A DNA stretch of 64,000 nucleotides from an uncultured Prevotellaceae bacterium. GTDB taxonomy: Bacteria > Bacteroidota > Bacteroidia > Bacteroidales > Bacteroidaceae. The stretch lies in assembly GCA_900318585.1 (NCBI GenBank), contig ONKY01000083.1, positions 20,142-84,141 of the forward strand, given 5' to 3'. The notes under the pieces are model-generated. The model was not told the origin of the DNA. It did not search any database and was given only the letters and a program-made list of their open reading frames with translations. This document shows positions 17,608-26,146 of this stretch, in pieces. A program made the translations under genes and the position numbers. How positions within the stretch are numbered: the stretch's first letter is position 1; every line of letters starts with the position of its first letter.

Positions 17608-20600
17608 TTATTTCTTGATAAACTTTCGTCCATTGATGATATAGATACCCGGTCGCAATGCACCCTGAACAGCCTGTCCTTTCAGGTTATAGACCTGCGT
17701 AGAACGTTGCTGGGCCATCATCTCATGTATACCATTCGTCATAACTGTTTGTTCAATGGGATACGAGTAGCTGCTTGTCCTGTTGGCCTTGCCAATGGTA
17801 GGCACATTCATGCTGACGACGTCATTGCTGCCGTCAGGATATCTGCCAACGCTTTCGTCGCCTTTCATCTGCGTGTAGGTGAGTTGATCGCTCCAGCTTT
17901 CGTCAGCTGCCGTCAACAGCACATCACCACCTTCATCGTCAATCTTGAACGAGGCGTGCAATTGCAACAATGGCTCCAGCTTGTCGCACCAGACAATAAG
18001 GTATCCGTATGCGGGGATGACAGTGGAAGCCCCTGTAATTTGGTACTTCTTGGGCTTCTTTGGATTATCGCTCAAGTACATGCCTTCGACGTCGATTTCT
18101 TCGTCAGTCGTGTTGTAAAGCTCAATCCAGTCGTTATGCTTGAAATACTCATTGACGTAAATGCTGTTGTCGGCACTTACCTCGTTGATGCGTATGGGCG
18201 TAATGCCCTGAGCCTTGCGCTCAGCATTGTCCATCGGAGTGAAACAGGCAGTCAGCGCAAGTTTGCCGCTGGCTCCTGTTCCTTGTCCGCCAACCTCCGC
18301 CAGGTTGATGACGGGGTCTTCTATGATGGTCTCACCGCTGCTTGTGCCAACTGATGTGCGTAGCTCGCCATCCCAGTAGAGGTCGCTTGAAGTGTAGCTA
18401 GTGTTGTGTACCTCGACGGCAATGACATTGTTGCCCTTTTTGAACAACTGCGCATTCAAGTCGAGTATGCCTGTCATGGGAGTGTCGCCGGCGTAGGTGG
18501 TAGAGAACGTCGTGTAGCTGATGGTTCCCTGTGGCATATTTATGCGCCCGGCTTCCTGGCCGTTGACCCAAACGACGCATCCATCGTCAACCAGATAGTG
18601 TAGCTGGAACACGTCGGTTGCTTTTGGAGCCGCGTTGAGAGTGAACGTCTTGCGGAAGTAGGTCGTAGGATTCTTCCTTTGGGAGTCAGTACCGTAGCTG
18701 ACGGTGGTCTTGATGCCACTCATCTTGTAGCCAAGCGGTGCTACTCCTGAGCTCCACGAAGCGTCGTTGAAACCGTCAGTTTTCCAACTACTGCCCGTCA
18801 GTCCTCCTTTATCATAGTATTTCCATGTTCCATTGGTGCTGAAGACTTGGACTGTGGATCCCGAGGACAGCGACCATCCTGTAAAACGGTAGCCGGCAGG
18901 CGCCTTGGCCTCAATGATTGCGGGCTCGAAGAACTTCCCGTCAAACGCAGCGTATGGGATCTTGATGCCGTTGGCATAGATGTTGGCGCCATCGGTATCG
19001 GCAGCGAGCTGCACACTGACTTTCCTCACGCCGCTGAGCTGCATGGGCCGGTACTGCTCCAACTGGTTCAATGTGACATCTAAGCGGGTAGCCAGTTTGT
19101 TCTTGATGTTGTTGGCCGTATTGTCAGGATTCCGATTGTCGAGTTTCTGCATGGGGCGCATGGCATCAGCCAGCTCGTCGACAATGGCGGTGGCACGTTT
19201 CTTCTCAAAGACACTGCCTGCCATTATGCAAAATGTATCAATGAACTTTTTGCGATACTCGTTGTGCTTGAGCAGGTTTTTGAACAGCTGCACCATCTTG
19301 ACGCTGGAAAAGTTGTCGATGGAGGAGGTGATGGTATGTCCCCACGCGTTGAAGGGTTGGTCTAGGTCGAAGATGATGAAGCGGAAGCGCCCGTCATACT
19401 GGCTGCGGTAGGCCTTGACATTATTGTTGGGCCAGTCGTCGTTGCCAAGAAACAGCTCGGCGGCCATGTAGTTTGTGAACTCATCGATGTCGAGCAACTG
19501 TTTCACCTCGTCGTAGACACCTTCCTCGTTGATGCGGCTACTCAGATTGACGAGTTGCTGATAGACCTTGTTATTGCCATTGGTGAACGTTGAGTTCTCA
19601 AACATGTCTATTTCATCGTCGTCGTAGCCGTAGTTGGCATAGACGAATTTGTCGTTATTAGGTTCGCGGAGGTTAAGTATGCCCTTGAAGGTGCCGTTAA
19701 TGTATTCTGCCACCTGCACCATGCTTTGCACGTCAAGATCGATGCCTGAACGCTGGATAACGGTGGTCAGCGCAGGGTCCATGAAGCGCGAATAGGAGTC
19801 GTTGCCACCATTGCGCACCAACAGAGCTTTGCTGCGGATATTGGGCTTCTGCGGGAAGAATGAGTAGTCGAGGTGGTTCTGGTCATCAAACACTTTGTTC
19901 GACTTGAGTTTCATGGATCGTGGACTGTTCATCCGCGACCAGCCGCCCGACACGCTGATGTTGACGTCCTGATTGAAGAGCATACCCTCTGTTGGGCTGA
20001 TATAGCTGAAGTTGACGGGGCGGTCCCACGGCTGGTTCCAGTTGACGGGGTCGTCGCGGCCGTTGCCTGAAATACCGTTTTTGCCTACCACGTCGATGCC
20101 CCACATGGCGTCGGTAAAGTATCGCTCATCGCCGACAATGGAGATGACGGGAATGGTATATTGGTTGTTCGTCTGAATAAAGCTGCGGGTGACGGGCACG
20201 CTGGGCAGGTAACCGTCTTGGAAGAGACGGAACACGTAGTTGGTGGTTCTCGTAACTGTGAACGTCCCGTCTTTACTCTGACGGCTTGCACTGTTGGCGC
20301 TAACCGGAAATGTAGGCATGCTGCCGTCTGTGGTATATATCAGTGTGGCGTCCGAAGGGAAATCAACCTTGACGGTGAGCGTTCCGTTGAAAATCTGACT
20401 GCCCTCGCTGACCGTTGGCGGGTCGAGCCGCTTGCTGGCAAAGACAGAGTTTGCGTTACTGGCTCCAGGTGTTGGGTTAGCCGTCCAACCCCACGTATTG
20501 CTGCCGTCGGTGGTGCGAGCCCAGGCAGTGCGGCTCATGGCCTTGGGGTATTGCGCACTGTTGATGAGCTGTCCGTCACTGTCGCTCAGATAGATGGTAC

Positions 20601-20895
20601 CGCCGTCGCAGTCGAGTTTGAAGGGAGCCTGATTGCTGCGGATGTCATTGGAGCCTAACCAGATCACACGGAATCCCTTGGCGGGGACGGTGCCGACAGA
20701 TGCGGGCATCCGCCAGCTCTTCAGGTCATCGGCCTGTCTGCTGAGATACATGCCGGTAAGGCTGACAGGTTGCTCCGTAGGATTGTAGAGTTCAATCCAG
20801 CTGTCGAAGTTATAGGCAGGACTCATGGCGGAGCCTGCATTCGATGCCATCAGCTCGTTAATAATAAGTACAACGCTTAGGATGTTTGACATCAT
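17608..20895 (-). CDS. CotH kinase family protein with two lamin-tail domains
   Basis: About 1095 residues. Order: lamin-tail domain (about 9-130, INELMASNAG...WIELYN), a chitobiase-like beta domain (about 150-240, TLIYTTDGSMP), the CotH kinase-like domain (about 290-620, with RNGGNDSYSRF, ILNLREPNNDKFV and FIIFDLDQPFNAWG), beta-rich modules, a second lamin-tail domain (about 910-1040) and a C-terminal tail VYNLKGQAVQGALRPGIYII typical of type IX secretion cargo. CotH proteins can be protein kinases in spore coats; the role here is unknown. The frame is open to 20940, inside the flippase gene; ATG 20895, 10 bp after the flippase stop, is preferred. Odd point: the lamin-tail fold begins within about ten residues of the start, leaving almost no room for a signal peptide, although the tail implies export. 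Confidence 0.88.
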   Translation of the reverse strand: MMSNILSVVLIINELMASNAGSAMSPAYNFDSWIELYNPTEQPVSLTGMYLSRQADDLKSWRMPASVGTVPAKGFRVIWLGSNDIRSNQAPFKLDCDGGTIYLSDSDGQLINSAQYPKAMSRTAWARTTDGSNTWGWTANPTPGASNANSVFASKRLDPPTVSEGSQIFNGTLTVKVDFPSDATLIYTTDGSMPTFPVSANSASRQSKDGTFTVTRTTNYVFRLFQDGYLPSVPVTRSFIQTNNQYTIPVISIVGDERYFTDAMWGIDVVGKNGISGNGRDDPVNWNQPWDRPVNFSYISPTEGMLFNQDVNISVSGGWSRMNSPRSMKLKSNKVFDDQNHLDYSFFPQKPNIRSKALLVRNGGNDSYSRFMDPALTTVIQRSGIDLDVQSMVQVAEYINGTFKGILNLREPNNDKFVYANYGYDDDEIDMFENSTFTNGNNKVYQQLVNLSSRINEEGVYDEVKQLLDIDEFTNYMAAELFLGNDDWPNNNVKAYRSQYDGRFRFIIFDLDQPFNAWGHTITSSIDNFSSVKMVQLFKNLLKHNEYRKKFIDTFCIMAGSVFEKKRATAIVDELADAMRPMQKLDNRNPDNTANNIKNKLATRLDVTLNQLEQYRPMQLSGVRKVSVQLAADTDGANIYANGIKIPYAAFDGKFFEPAIIEAKAPAGYRFTGWSLSSGSTVQVFSTNGTWKYYDKGGLTGSSWKTDGFNDASWSSGVAPLGYKMSGIKTTVSYGTDSQRKNPTTYFRKTFTLNAAPKATDVFQLHYLVDDGCVVWVNGQEAGRINMPQGTISYTTFSTTYAGDTPMTGILDLNAQLFKKGNNVIAVEVHNTSYTSSDLYWDGELRTSVGTSSGETIIEDPVINLAEVGGQGTGASGKLALTACFTPMDNAERKAQGITPIRINEVSADNSIYVNEYFKHNDWIELYNTTDEEIDVEGMYLSDNPKKPKKYQITGASTVIPAYGYLIVWCDKLEPLLQLHASFKIDDEGGDVLLTAADESWSDQLTYTQMKGDESVGRYPDGSNDVVSMNVPTIGKANRTSSYSYPIEQTVMTNGIHEMMAQQRSTQVYNLKGQAVQGALRPGIYIINGRKFIKK

Positions 20896-20905
20896 GGGCT
20901 TTAAG

Positions 20906-22411
20906 TTATTTTGTGTTGGTCTTTCTGAATTTTTTTCCAATGACAGGAAGACTTGACAGCGGCAGGTCTTTTTTGATGACTACGCCCAAGAAGCCGATGA
21001 TAAGCAGTGTGCTAACCGTGAGAGAGGCCCATACAGGCAGGTGGGACTGTGCCCAATACATGGCACAGAAGGCAGCCAATGCTCCCAGTACATAGAGCGC
21101 GATGTCCTTCATGGGGTAGGGGATGGGATAGTAACGCTGCCCGATGAAGTAGGAGAGCAGCATGGACGTGGCGTAGGCAGCAAAGCCGGCCCAGGCACAG
21201 GCCATGTAGCTGAATCGTGGAATCAGCAGGATGTCTATTATGATAAGTACCACGGCGCCGATGCCGGAGAAATAGGCTCCCCAGATGGTGCGGTCGGTGA
21301 GTTTGTACCAGAACGACAGGTTGAAGAACACGCCGAACATGATTTCAGCGGCCATCACGATCGGCACAACCTTCAGACCTTCCCAGTAGCTCTCGCCGAT
21401 GATATACTTCAGGATGTCCAGATAGCCCATCACCACCAAGAACGCCAGTAGCGTGAAAATCAGATAGAACTTCATGGCTTGGGCGTAGGTTTCGCGGTTG
21501 TCTTTGTCCTTTGACTTTCCGAAGACGAACGGCTCGTAGGCAAAGCGGAAGGCCTGAGTAATCATCACCATAATCATGGCAATCTTGATACAGGCACCGT
21601 AGATGCCGAGTTGTTCGCGGGCCTCCACTTGCGAACCGTCGAAGAAATAGGGGAAGAGTATTTGTGAGGCAGCCTGGTTCAGCTGTCCTGCCAGTCCCAT
21701 GACTAACAGCGGCCAGGTATAGCTGAGCATCCGCTTACAGGTGGCTTTGTCAATCTCGAAGCGCTCTGAGACCCACTCCTTCCAGAGCATCAGTAGCGTA
21801 GCGCAGGTACAGAAGAGGTTGATATAGAACACGAAGGCCACGTCAAGCGTGAACTGTTCGTCGTAGATGCCGAAGGGGTTTAGCTTCAAGGCTGGCAAGA
21901 CAATCAGGTATAGGATGTTGAGCGTGATGTTCAGCAGGATATTGATGATCTTCAGCATGGCAAACTTCACCGGCTTGTGCAAGTAGCGCAGGTAGGCGAA
22001 GGGAATAGCCATAAAAGCATCAATGGCTACTGTGATATACATGACTATCACATACTCGGGGTGGTCGGCATAGCCAGCGGCGGCGGCTATCGGATGCAAG
22101 AACGTCCATACCAGCAGTGACGATATCAGCGAGGTCATCATCACCATTGTCAGCGTGGTGGAATAGACCTTCTTCGGGTCTTCGCCCTCCTTGCTCATAA
22201 AGCGGAAGAAAGTGGTCTCCATGCCGAAGGTCAGCAGGATGATGAGCAAAGAGACGTAGGCATAGACATTGGTAATGATGCCATATTCACCGCCAGAGGC
22301 AGCAAAGCGTGCTGTCTGGATGGGCACCAACAGATAGTTGATGAACCGGGCGACGATGCTCGACAGGCCGTAGATGGCTGTGTCCTTGGCGAGGGATTTG
22401 AGGTTTGCCAT
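20906..22411 (-). CDS. Polysaccharide flippase (MOP/Wzx-like)
   Basis: 501 residues with about twelve to fourteen hydrophobic segments and the N-terminal pattern of oligosaccharide flippases (KDTAIYGLSSIVARFINYLL). Such proteins move lipid-linked sugars across the inner membrane for capsule, O-antigen or similar. No glycosyltransferases are nearby, so the glycan is not identified. It lies between the nucleoside-recognition gene and the CotH gene on one strand with short gaps. Confidence 0.9.
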   Translation of the reverse strand: MANLKSLAKDTAIYGLSSIVARFINYLLVPIQTARFAASGGEYGIITNVYAYVSLLIILLTFGMETTFFRFMSKEGEDPKKVYSTTLTMVMMTSLISSLLVWTFLHPIAAAAGYADHPEYVIVMYITVAIDAFMAIPFAYLRYLHKPVKFAMLKIINILLNITLNILYLIVLPALKLNPFGIYDEQFTLDVAFVFYINLFCTCATLLMLWKEWVSERFEIDKATCKRMLSYTWPLLVMGLAGQLNQAASQILFPYFFDGSQVEAREQLGIYGACIKIAMIMVMITQAFRFAYEPFVFGKSKDKDNRETYAQAMKFYLIFTLLAFLVVMGYLDILKYIIGESYWEGLKVVPIVMAAEIMFGVFFNLSFWYKLTDRTIWGAYFSGIGAVVLIIIDILLIPRFSYMACAWAGFAAYATSMLLSYFIGQRYYPIPYPMKDIALYVLGALAAFCAMYWAQSHLPVWASLTVSTLLIIGFLGVVIKKDLPLSSLPVIGKKFRKTNTK

Positions 22412-22422
22412 TTCTAAATATT

Positions 22423-22456
22423 CGATATTACGTTATTACGATATTACGTTATTACG
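22423..22456. repeat. Tandem 16-bp repeat at gene junction
   Basis: Two copies of CGATATTACGTTATTA (starting 22423 and 22439) fill the gap upstream of the flippase. The stop codon of the preceding gene (22452-22454) lies within the second copy. Confidence 0.75.
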
Positions 22457-23684
22457 CAAAGAACAGATAGGCGATGGCGATGGCGGAGATGATTCCGGCG
22501 AGGTCGGCCAGCAGGCCGCAGGCGACGGCATGGCGGGTATGTCGGATACCGACGCTGCCAAAGTAGACGGCCAGGATGTAGAACGTGGTGTCTGTGCTAC
22601 CCTGGAAGATACAGCTCAGGCGTCCGATGAACGAGTCGGCACCGTAGGTCGTCATTGCGTCCACCATCATGCCGCGGGCACCACTGCCGGAGAGCGGTTT
22701 CATCAGTGCCGTGGGCAGCGCGCCTACCCAGTCGGCGTCAAGGCCGATGGCTTTCACTACATACTCGATGCCGCCGATGAGCATGTCCATCGCGCCGCTG
22801 GCACGGAACACGCCGATGCCTACGAGGATAGCCACCAAGTAGGGGATAATGCGCACGGCGGTAGTAAAACCGTCCTTGGCGCCCTCGATGAAGGCGTCGT
22901 AGACGTTCACCTTCTTGCGCATTCCCGCCAGAATGAAGCCCACGATGATGGTCATGAGCAGGATATTGGCCACGGTGGTGCTCACCGTTCCCATGTGCTC
23001 GCTGTCCATCTGCGAGAAGCCCCAGATGATGGCGGCCACCGCCACGCAGGCACCGCCGAGCGTCAGCAGCAGCGTGCGGTTCAGCAGGTTGATGCGCTGG
23101 TAGAGCGAGGTAACGATGATGCCCGCTAATGTCGAGAAGAATGTGGCCAAGAGGATCGGAATAAAGATGTCCGTAGGCTGTGCGGCACCCATCTGCACGC
23201 GGTATACCATGATGGAGACGGGAATAAGCGTCAGGCCGCTGGTGTTCAGCACCAGGAACATGATCATGGCGTTGGATGCCCTCTCCTTCTCCGTGTTCAG
23301 CTCCTGCAGCTGCTCCATCGCCCTGAGGCCGAGGGGGGTGGCGGCATTGTCAAGTCCAAGCATATTGGCCGCAATGTTCATGAAGATGCTGCCGGTGACG
23401 GGGTGTCCCTTGGGCACCTCAGGGAACAGCTTGGTGAACACAGGACTGAGCAGGCGCGCCAGCACGTTGACCACGCCGCCCTTCTCGCCAATCTTCATCA
23501 CGCCGAGCCACAGGGCAAGCACGCCCGTCAGACCCAAGGAAATCTCAAACGCCGTCTTCGACGAGGAAAACGTCGAATCCATCATGGCGGGAAACACCTC
23601 GTAATCGCCAAAGAACACCAGCTTCACCAGCGCCACGGCGAAGGCCACGAGGAAAAACGCAATCCAAATGTAATTCAGTACCAT
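22452..23684 (-). CDS. Nucleoside recognition domain membrane protein (SpmA-SpmB fusion type)
   Basis: 410 residues with about ten to twelve hydrophobic segments. Two nucleoside-recognition (Gate) domains follow one another; the motifs AANMLGLDNAATPLGL (first half) and SGSGARGMMVDAM (second half) are those of SpmA and SpmB, fused here as is usual in Bacteroidota. In Bacillus the separate proteins act in spore maturation; in non-sporulating bacteria the role is unknown, probably transport. The frame is open to 23735, but the -7 box at 23694-23701 lies inside that extension, so ATG 23684 is the start. This leaves a leader of only a few bases. Confidence 0.88.
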   Translation of the reverse strand: MVLNYIWIAFFLVAFAVALVKLVFFGDYEVFPAMMDSTFSSSKTAFEISLGLTGVLALWLGVMKIGEKGGVVNVLARLLSPVFTKLFPEVPKGHPVTGSIFMNIAANMLGLDNAATPLGLRAMEQLQELNTEKERASNAMIMFLVLNTSGLTLIPVSIMVYRVQMGAAQPTDIFIPILLATFFSTLAGIIVTSLYQRINLLNRTLLLTLGGACVAVAAIIWGFSQMDSEHMGTVSTTVANILLMTIIVGFILAGMRKKVNVYDAFIEGAKDGFTTAVRIIPYLVAILVGIGVFRASGAMDMLIGGIEYVVKAIGLDADWVGALPTALMKPLSGSGARGMMVDAMTTYGADSFIGRLSCIFQGSTDTTFYILAVYFGSVGIRHTRHAVACGLLADLAGIISAIAIAYLFFA

Positions 23685-23693
23685 ATCTGTGTG

Positions 23694-23701
23694 CAAAGGT
23701 A
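23694..23701 (-). promoter_or_regulatory. -7 box of the SpmAB-flippase-CotH-DPP7 unit
   Basis: TACCTTTG on the minus strand ends only 9 bases before ATG 23684, so the transcript may be leaderless or nearly so. Confidence 0.65.
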
Positions 23702-23740
23702 CGGTTATTTCATTTAATAACCAAATTTCTTGCATAGAAA

Positions 23741-23769
23741 AAGAGCGGTTGCATCACGCAACCGCTCTC
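23741..23769 (-). terminator. Terminator of the 23814 lipoprotein gene
   Basis: Stem GAGCGGTTGC with GCAACCGCTC around a short loop, followed on the minus strand by TTTTTC. Confidence 0.85.
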
Positions 23770-23813
23770 TCACTATTCATGTGATATACAAATTTAGTAT
23801 TTGATGATTCTAA

Positions 23814-25871
23814 TTATTCCTCCCAATCAATCGAAGCGTCTTGAACCCAAGCTTTGAAACTCTCGTACTTGGAGTCAATAGGCACTCGCTCTGCAGGAAT
23901 CTCGAAGGTCGATTTTACCTGAATCTTACCAGGAGCCTTGCCTTGGTCTGCCTTCAACTCAATTTTTTCATTATTCACAGTAACCTTCTCACCTTCTTCG
24001 TTGGTGTAAGTGAAGTTGCGAACTGCATAAACCTCAATTTCAACAGGATATTTTGTGCCTGCACCAGCACTAGGAGCGAAGGAGTTCTTAGCGGTAACAG
24101 ACTTTCTTGAACCGAAGGTCTTAGGTTCAAGATCCAGAGCATCGTGAATTTCCTTTCCGTCAACATAGATGTCGAACTCAGCACCTGTGTGGATGAGGTC
24201 AATCCATGTTACCTTGCCGTTCTCGTCGAGTGTCAGGTCGAACACGGCATCGTTGAAGTCGAAGTCACCCTTCTCTTTAGCAAACATATCCTCGCAGATA
24301 ACGCGAACCTTCTTCACATTGGGCTCAATCCAGTCAGCACCACACCCATTGACTTGAGGAGTTACAGTAAGCTGGCCATAGGGGCACTCAGTTCCTTGCA
24401 GGTCAAGTACGGGGTAGTCACCACTGCCCTCACTCTGAAGCTGAGCTTCAGTTACAACTGAACCGTTTCTAACAATTTCAATCTGGTTGATAGAATAAGT
24501 AATACCAGGTTCAATAGAGAGGGTCTTCTTGTGGCTGTCAATGGTCACCTTGCCACCAATCAGCACATAGTTGGTGGTGCCAAAGCTCTTGAAGCCCTGG
24601 AAAGTGCCGTCGCCCTGAGCAATGATTCTAACGTTACCCTTAATGTTGATACCACTGTTGCCACCCATGTTCACGATGAAGTTGTCCATCTCGGCTGATG
24701 CTGCCTCCATGTAGCTGTTCGGCATGAGGTTGAACTCGCCGTCATACATGTGGGCATTTTCCTCAACAATCAGCTGGCAATAGTTATAGAACGTAGAATT
24801 CTTTGCGCTCCAAGTGATAGAACCAGTGGTATAGTGTCCGTTGTTAATCCAAACGATACCGTCCTTGGTAACAAAGGTCTCACCCTCAATATCAACAACA
24901 CCATCGCTGAAGAAGTTGCAGGTAGAGTTGAGGGTCATGGAGGGAGCTGTCAGACGAACGCCTTCACCGCGATTGTAGAACCATGCAGTGTTGCCTGCAC
25001 CAGAATTATAAGACAAAGCACCGCTTACAGTAAAGGTCTTCTCATTGTAGAACTTCACGTTGTTGCCGATAGCGTAACAATAGGTTTCTCCGTCAGTTAC
25101 AACAGGTGTAGTATTAGTGGCATTGTAAGTACCGCGGTTGTAAACCTTAATGCCGTCATTGTGGGCAATGTGGCTCCTCTGGTCGTTGACCGTTGCACCG
25201 CTTGCCACAGAGATGATGCCACCGCACTCACCGAAGTCCTTATCAATGGTAATGTTACCGCTCAGGATATAGAAGTTTACGTGCTCAGCACCATTACGCT
25301 TCAGCGTCAGGTTATTACCTTTTCCAACAGAGATATACACATTATATACCTGATTTGCTGGGTTAGCGTATGAATGACCAACAGTATATTCACCAGGTTC
25401 GGTAACCTTGATGTTTTTAATGGCTATACCAACCATGTTTTTATAGATGGCAAAAAGGTCCCACATCGTGACTGGCCATCCATAAGCTATGATTTCGTTG
25501 CCAGCTTCGTCTACAGCATTTTTTCCCTTCCATTCTGTTTCAAGCTCTGCATCAGTCTTTGCGTCAGCAGGAATTGCTGCGGGGAATGCAGCTGCCAGCT
25601 CTTCAGTGGTGGGGAAGGTGAAGGAATCATAAGTGTCACCATTGATGGTGATAGAACGAGTAGTTGCCGTGGGCATTTGGAATCCCCAGGTGTGGTTCTT
25701 GGCAGGCTCTCCGAAGGCATTGATAAATGCCTGCTGGTACTGAGCATACACCATTTCTTTTTGGTTCTGAACGTACTCCTCTTCGCTGAAGGTGAAGTCG
25801 TCGTGTGAGCAAGCAGTGAAACCTGCGCAGAGTGCGAGGGCTGCTACTCCAGTCATCAAATACTTTTTCAT
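23814..25871 (-). CDS. Repeat-rich surface lipoprotein, LruC-like C-terminus (paralog 1)
   Basis: 685 residues. The lipoprotein signal ends at AGFTAC and is followed by SHDDF, an acidic surface-export type sequence. An N-terminal motif KNHTWGF (about residue 60) is shared with the 26147 paralog (PQHNWGF). The middle (about 150-480) is a long beta-rich region of short repeats (LTLKRNGAEHVNFYIL, LTAPSMTLNSTCNFF, IVWINNGHYTTGS), likely a beta-solenoid. The C-terminal third contains CEDMFAKEKGDFDFNDAVFDL, the D-x-D-x-N-D-x-V acidic motif of LruC/DUF4842-type proteins. Role unknown; an adhesin or surface-layer protein is an inference. It has its own -7 box and terminator. Confidence 0.82.
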   Translation of the reverse strand: MKKYLMTGVAALALCAGFTACSHDDFTFSEEEYVQNQKEMVYAQYQQAFINAFGEPAKNHTWGFQMPTATTRSITINGDTYDSFTFPTTEELAAAFPAAIPADAKTDAELETEWKGKNAVDEAGNEIIAYGWPVTMWDLFAIYKNMVGIAIKNIKVTEPGEYTVGHSYANPANQVYNVYISVGKGNNLTLKRNGAEHVNFYILSGNITIDKDFGECGGIISVASGATVNDQRSHIAHNDGIKVYNRGTYNATNTTPVVTDGETYCYAIGNNVKFYNEKTFTVSGALSYNSGAGNTAWFYNRGEGVRLTAPSMTLNSTCNFFSDGVVDIEGETFVTKDGIVWINNGHYTTGSITWSAKNSTFYNYCQLIVEENAHMYDGEFNLMPNSYMEAASAEMDNFIVNMGGNSGINIKGNVRIIAQGDGTFQGFKSFGTTNYVLIGGKVTIDSHKKTLSIEPGITYSINQIEIVRNGSVVTEAQLQSEGSGDYPVLDLQGTECPYGQLTVTPQVNGCGADWIEPNVKKVRVICEDMFAKEKGDFDFNDAVFDLTLDENGKVTWIDLIHTGAEFDIYVDGKEIHDALDLEPKTFGSRKSVTAKNSFAPSAGAGTKYPVEIEVYAVRNFTYTNEEGEKVTVNNEKIELKADQGKAPGKIQVKSTFEIPAERVPIDSKYESFKAWVQDASIDWEE

Positions 25872-25924
25872 TGTTTTGTTTGGAATTTAGTAAGTGTTAA
25901 ACGTTTATTTAGATTTCTTGGGTG

Positions 25925-25932
25925 CAAAGATA
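25925..25932 (-). promoter_or_regulatory. -7 box of the 23814 gene
   Basis: TATCTTTG on the minus strand, about 53 bp before the start codon. Confidence 0.55.
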
Positions 25933-26070
25933 CAAAAAAATATTGCAAACACGTTCTTTTTTCCAGAATTTTTTTCAAAAAAATACGAAAACGTTTACAT
26001 TTACAAAGATTTTGTTGCTTTTTCGCACCGTATCACCCTGCAGCAGAGTGAAATAATAAAGAAAAAAACA

Positions 26071-26099
26071 AAGAGGCGCCTGCTCACGCGGACGCCTCT
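26071..26099 (-). terminator. Terminator of the 26147 lipoprotein gene
   Basis: GAGGCG/CGCCTC stem with extra pairs around GCGTGAGCA, followed on the minus strand by TTTGTTTTTTTC. Confidence 0.75.
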
Positions 26100-26146
26100 C
26101 CCCATTAAAACCTTATTTTAATTCGTTTGTATTTGATTCGTTTAAA

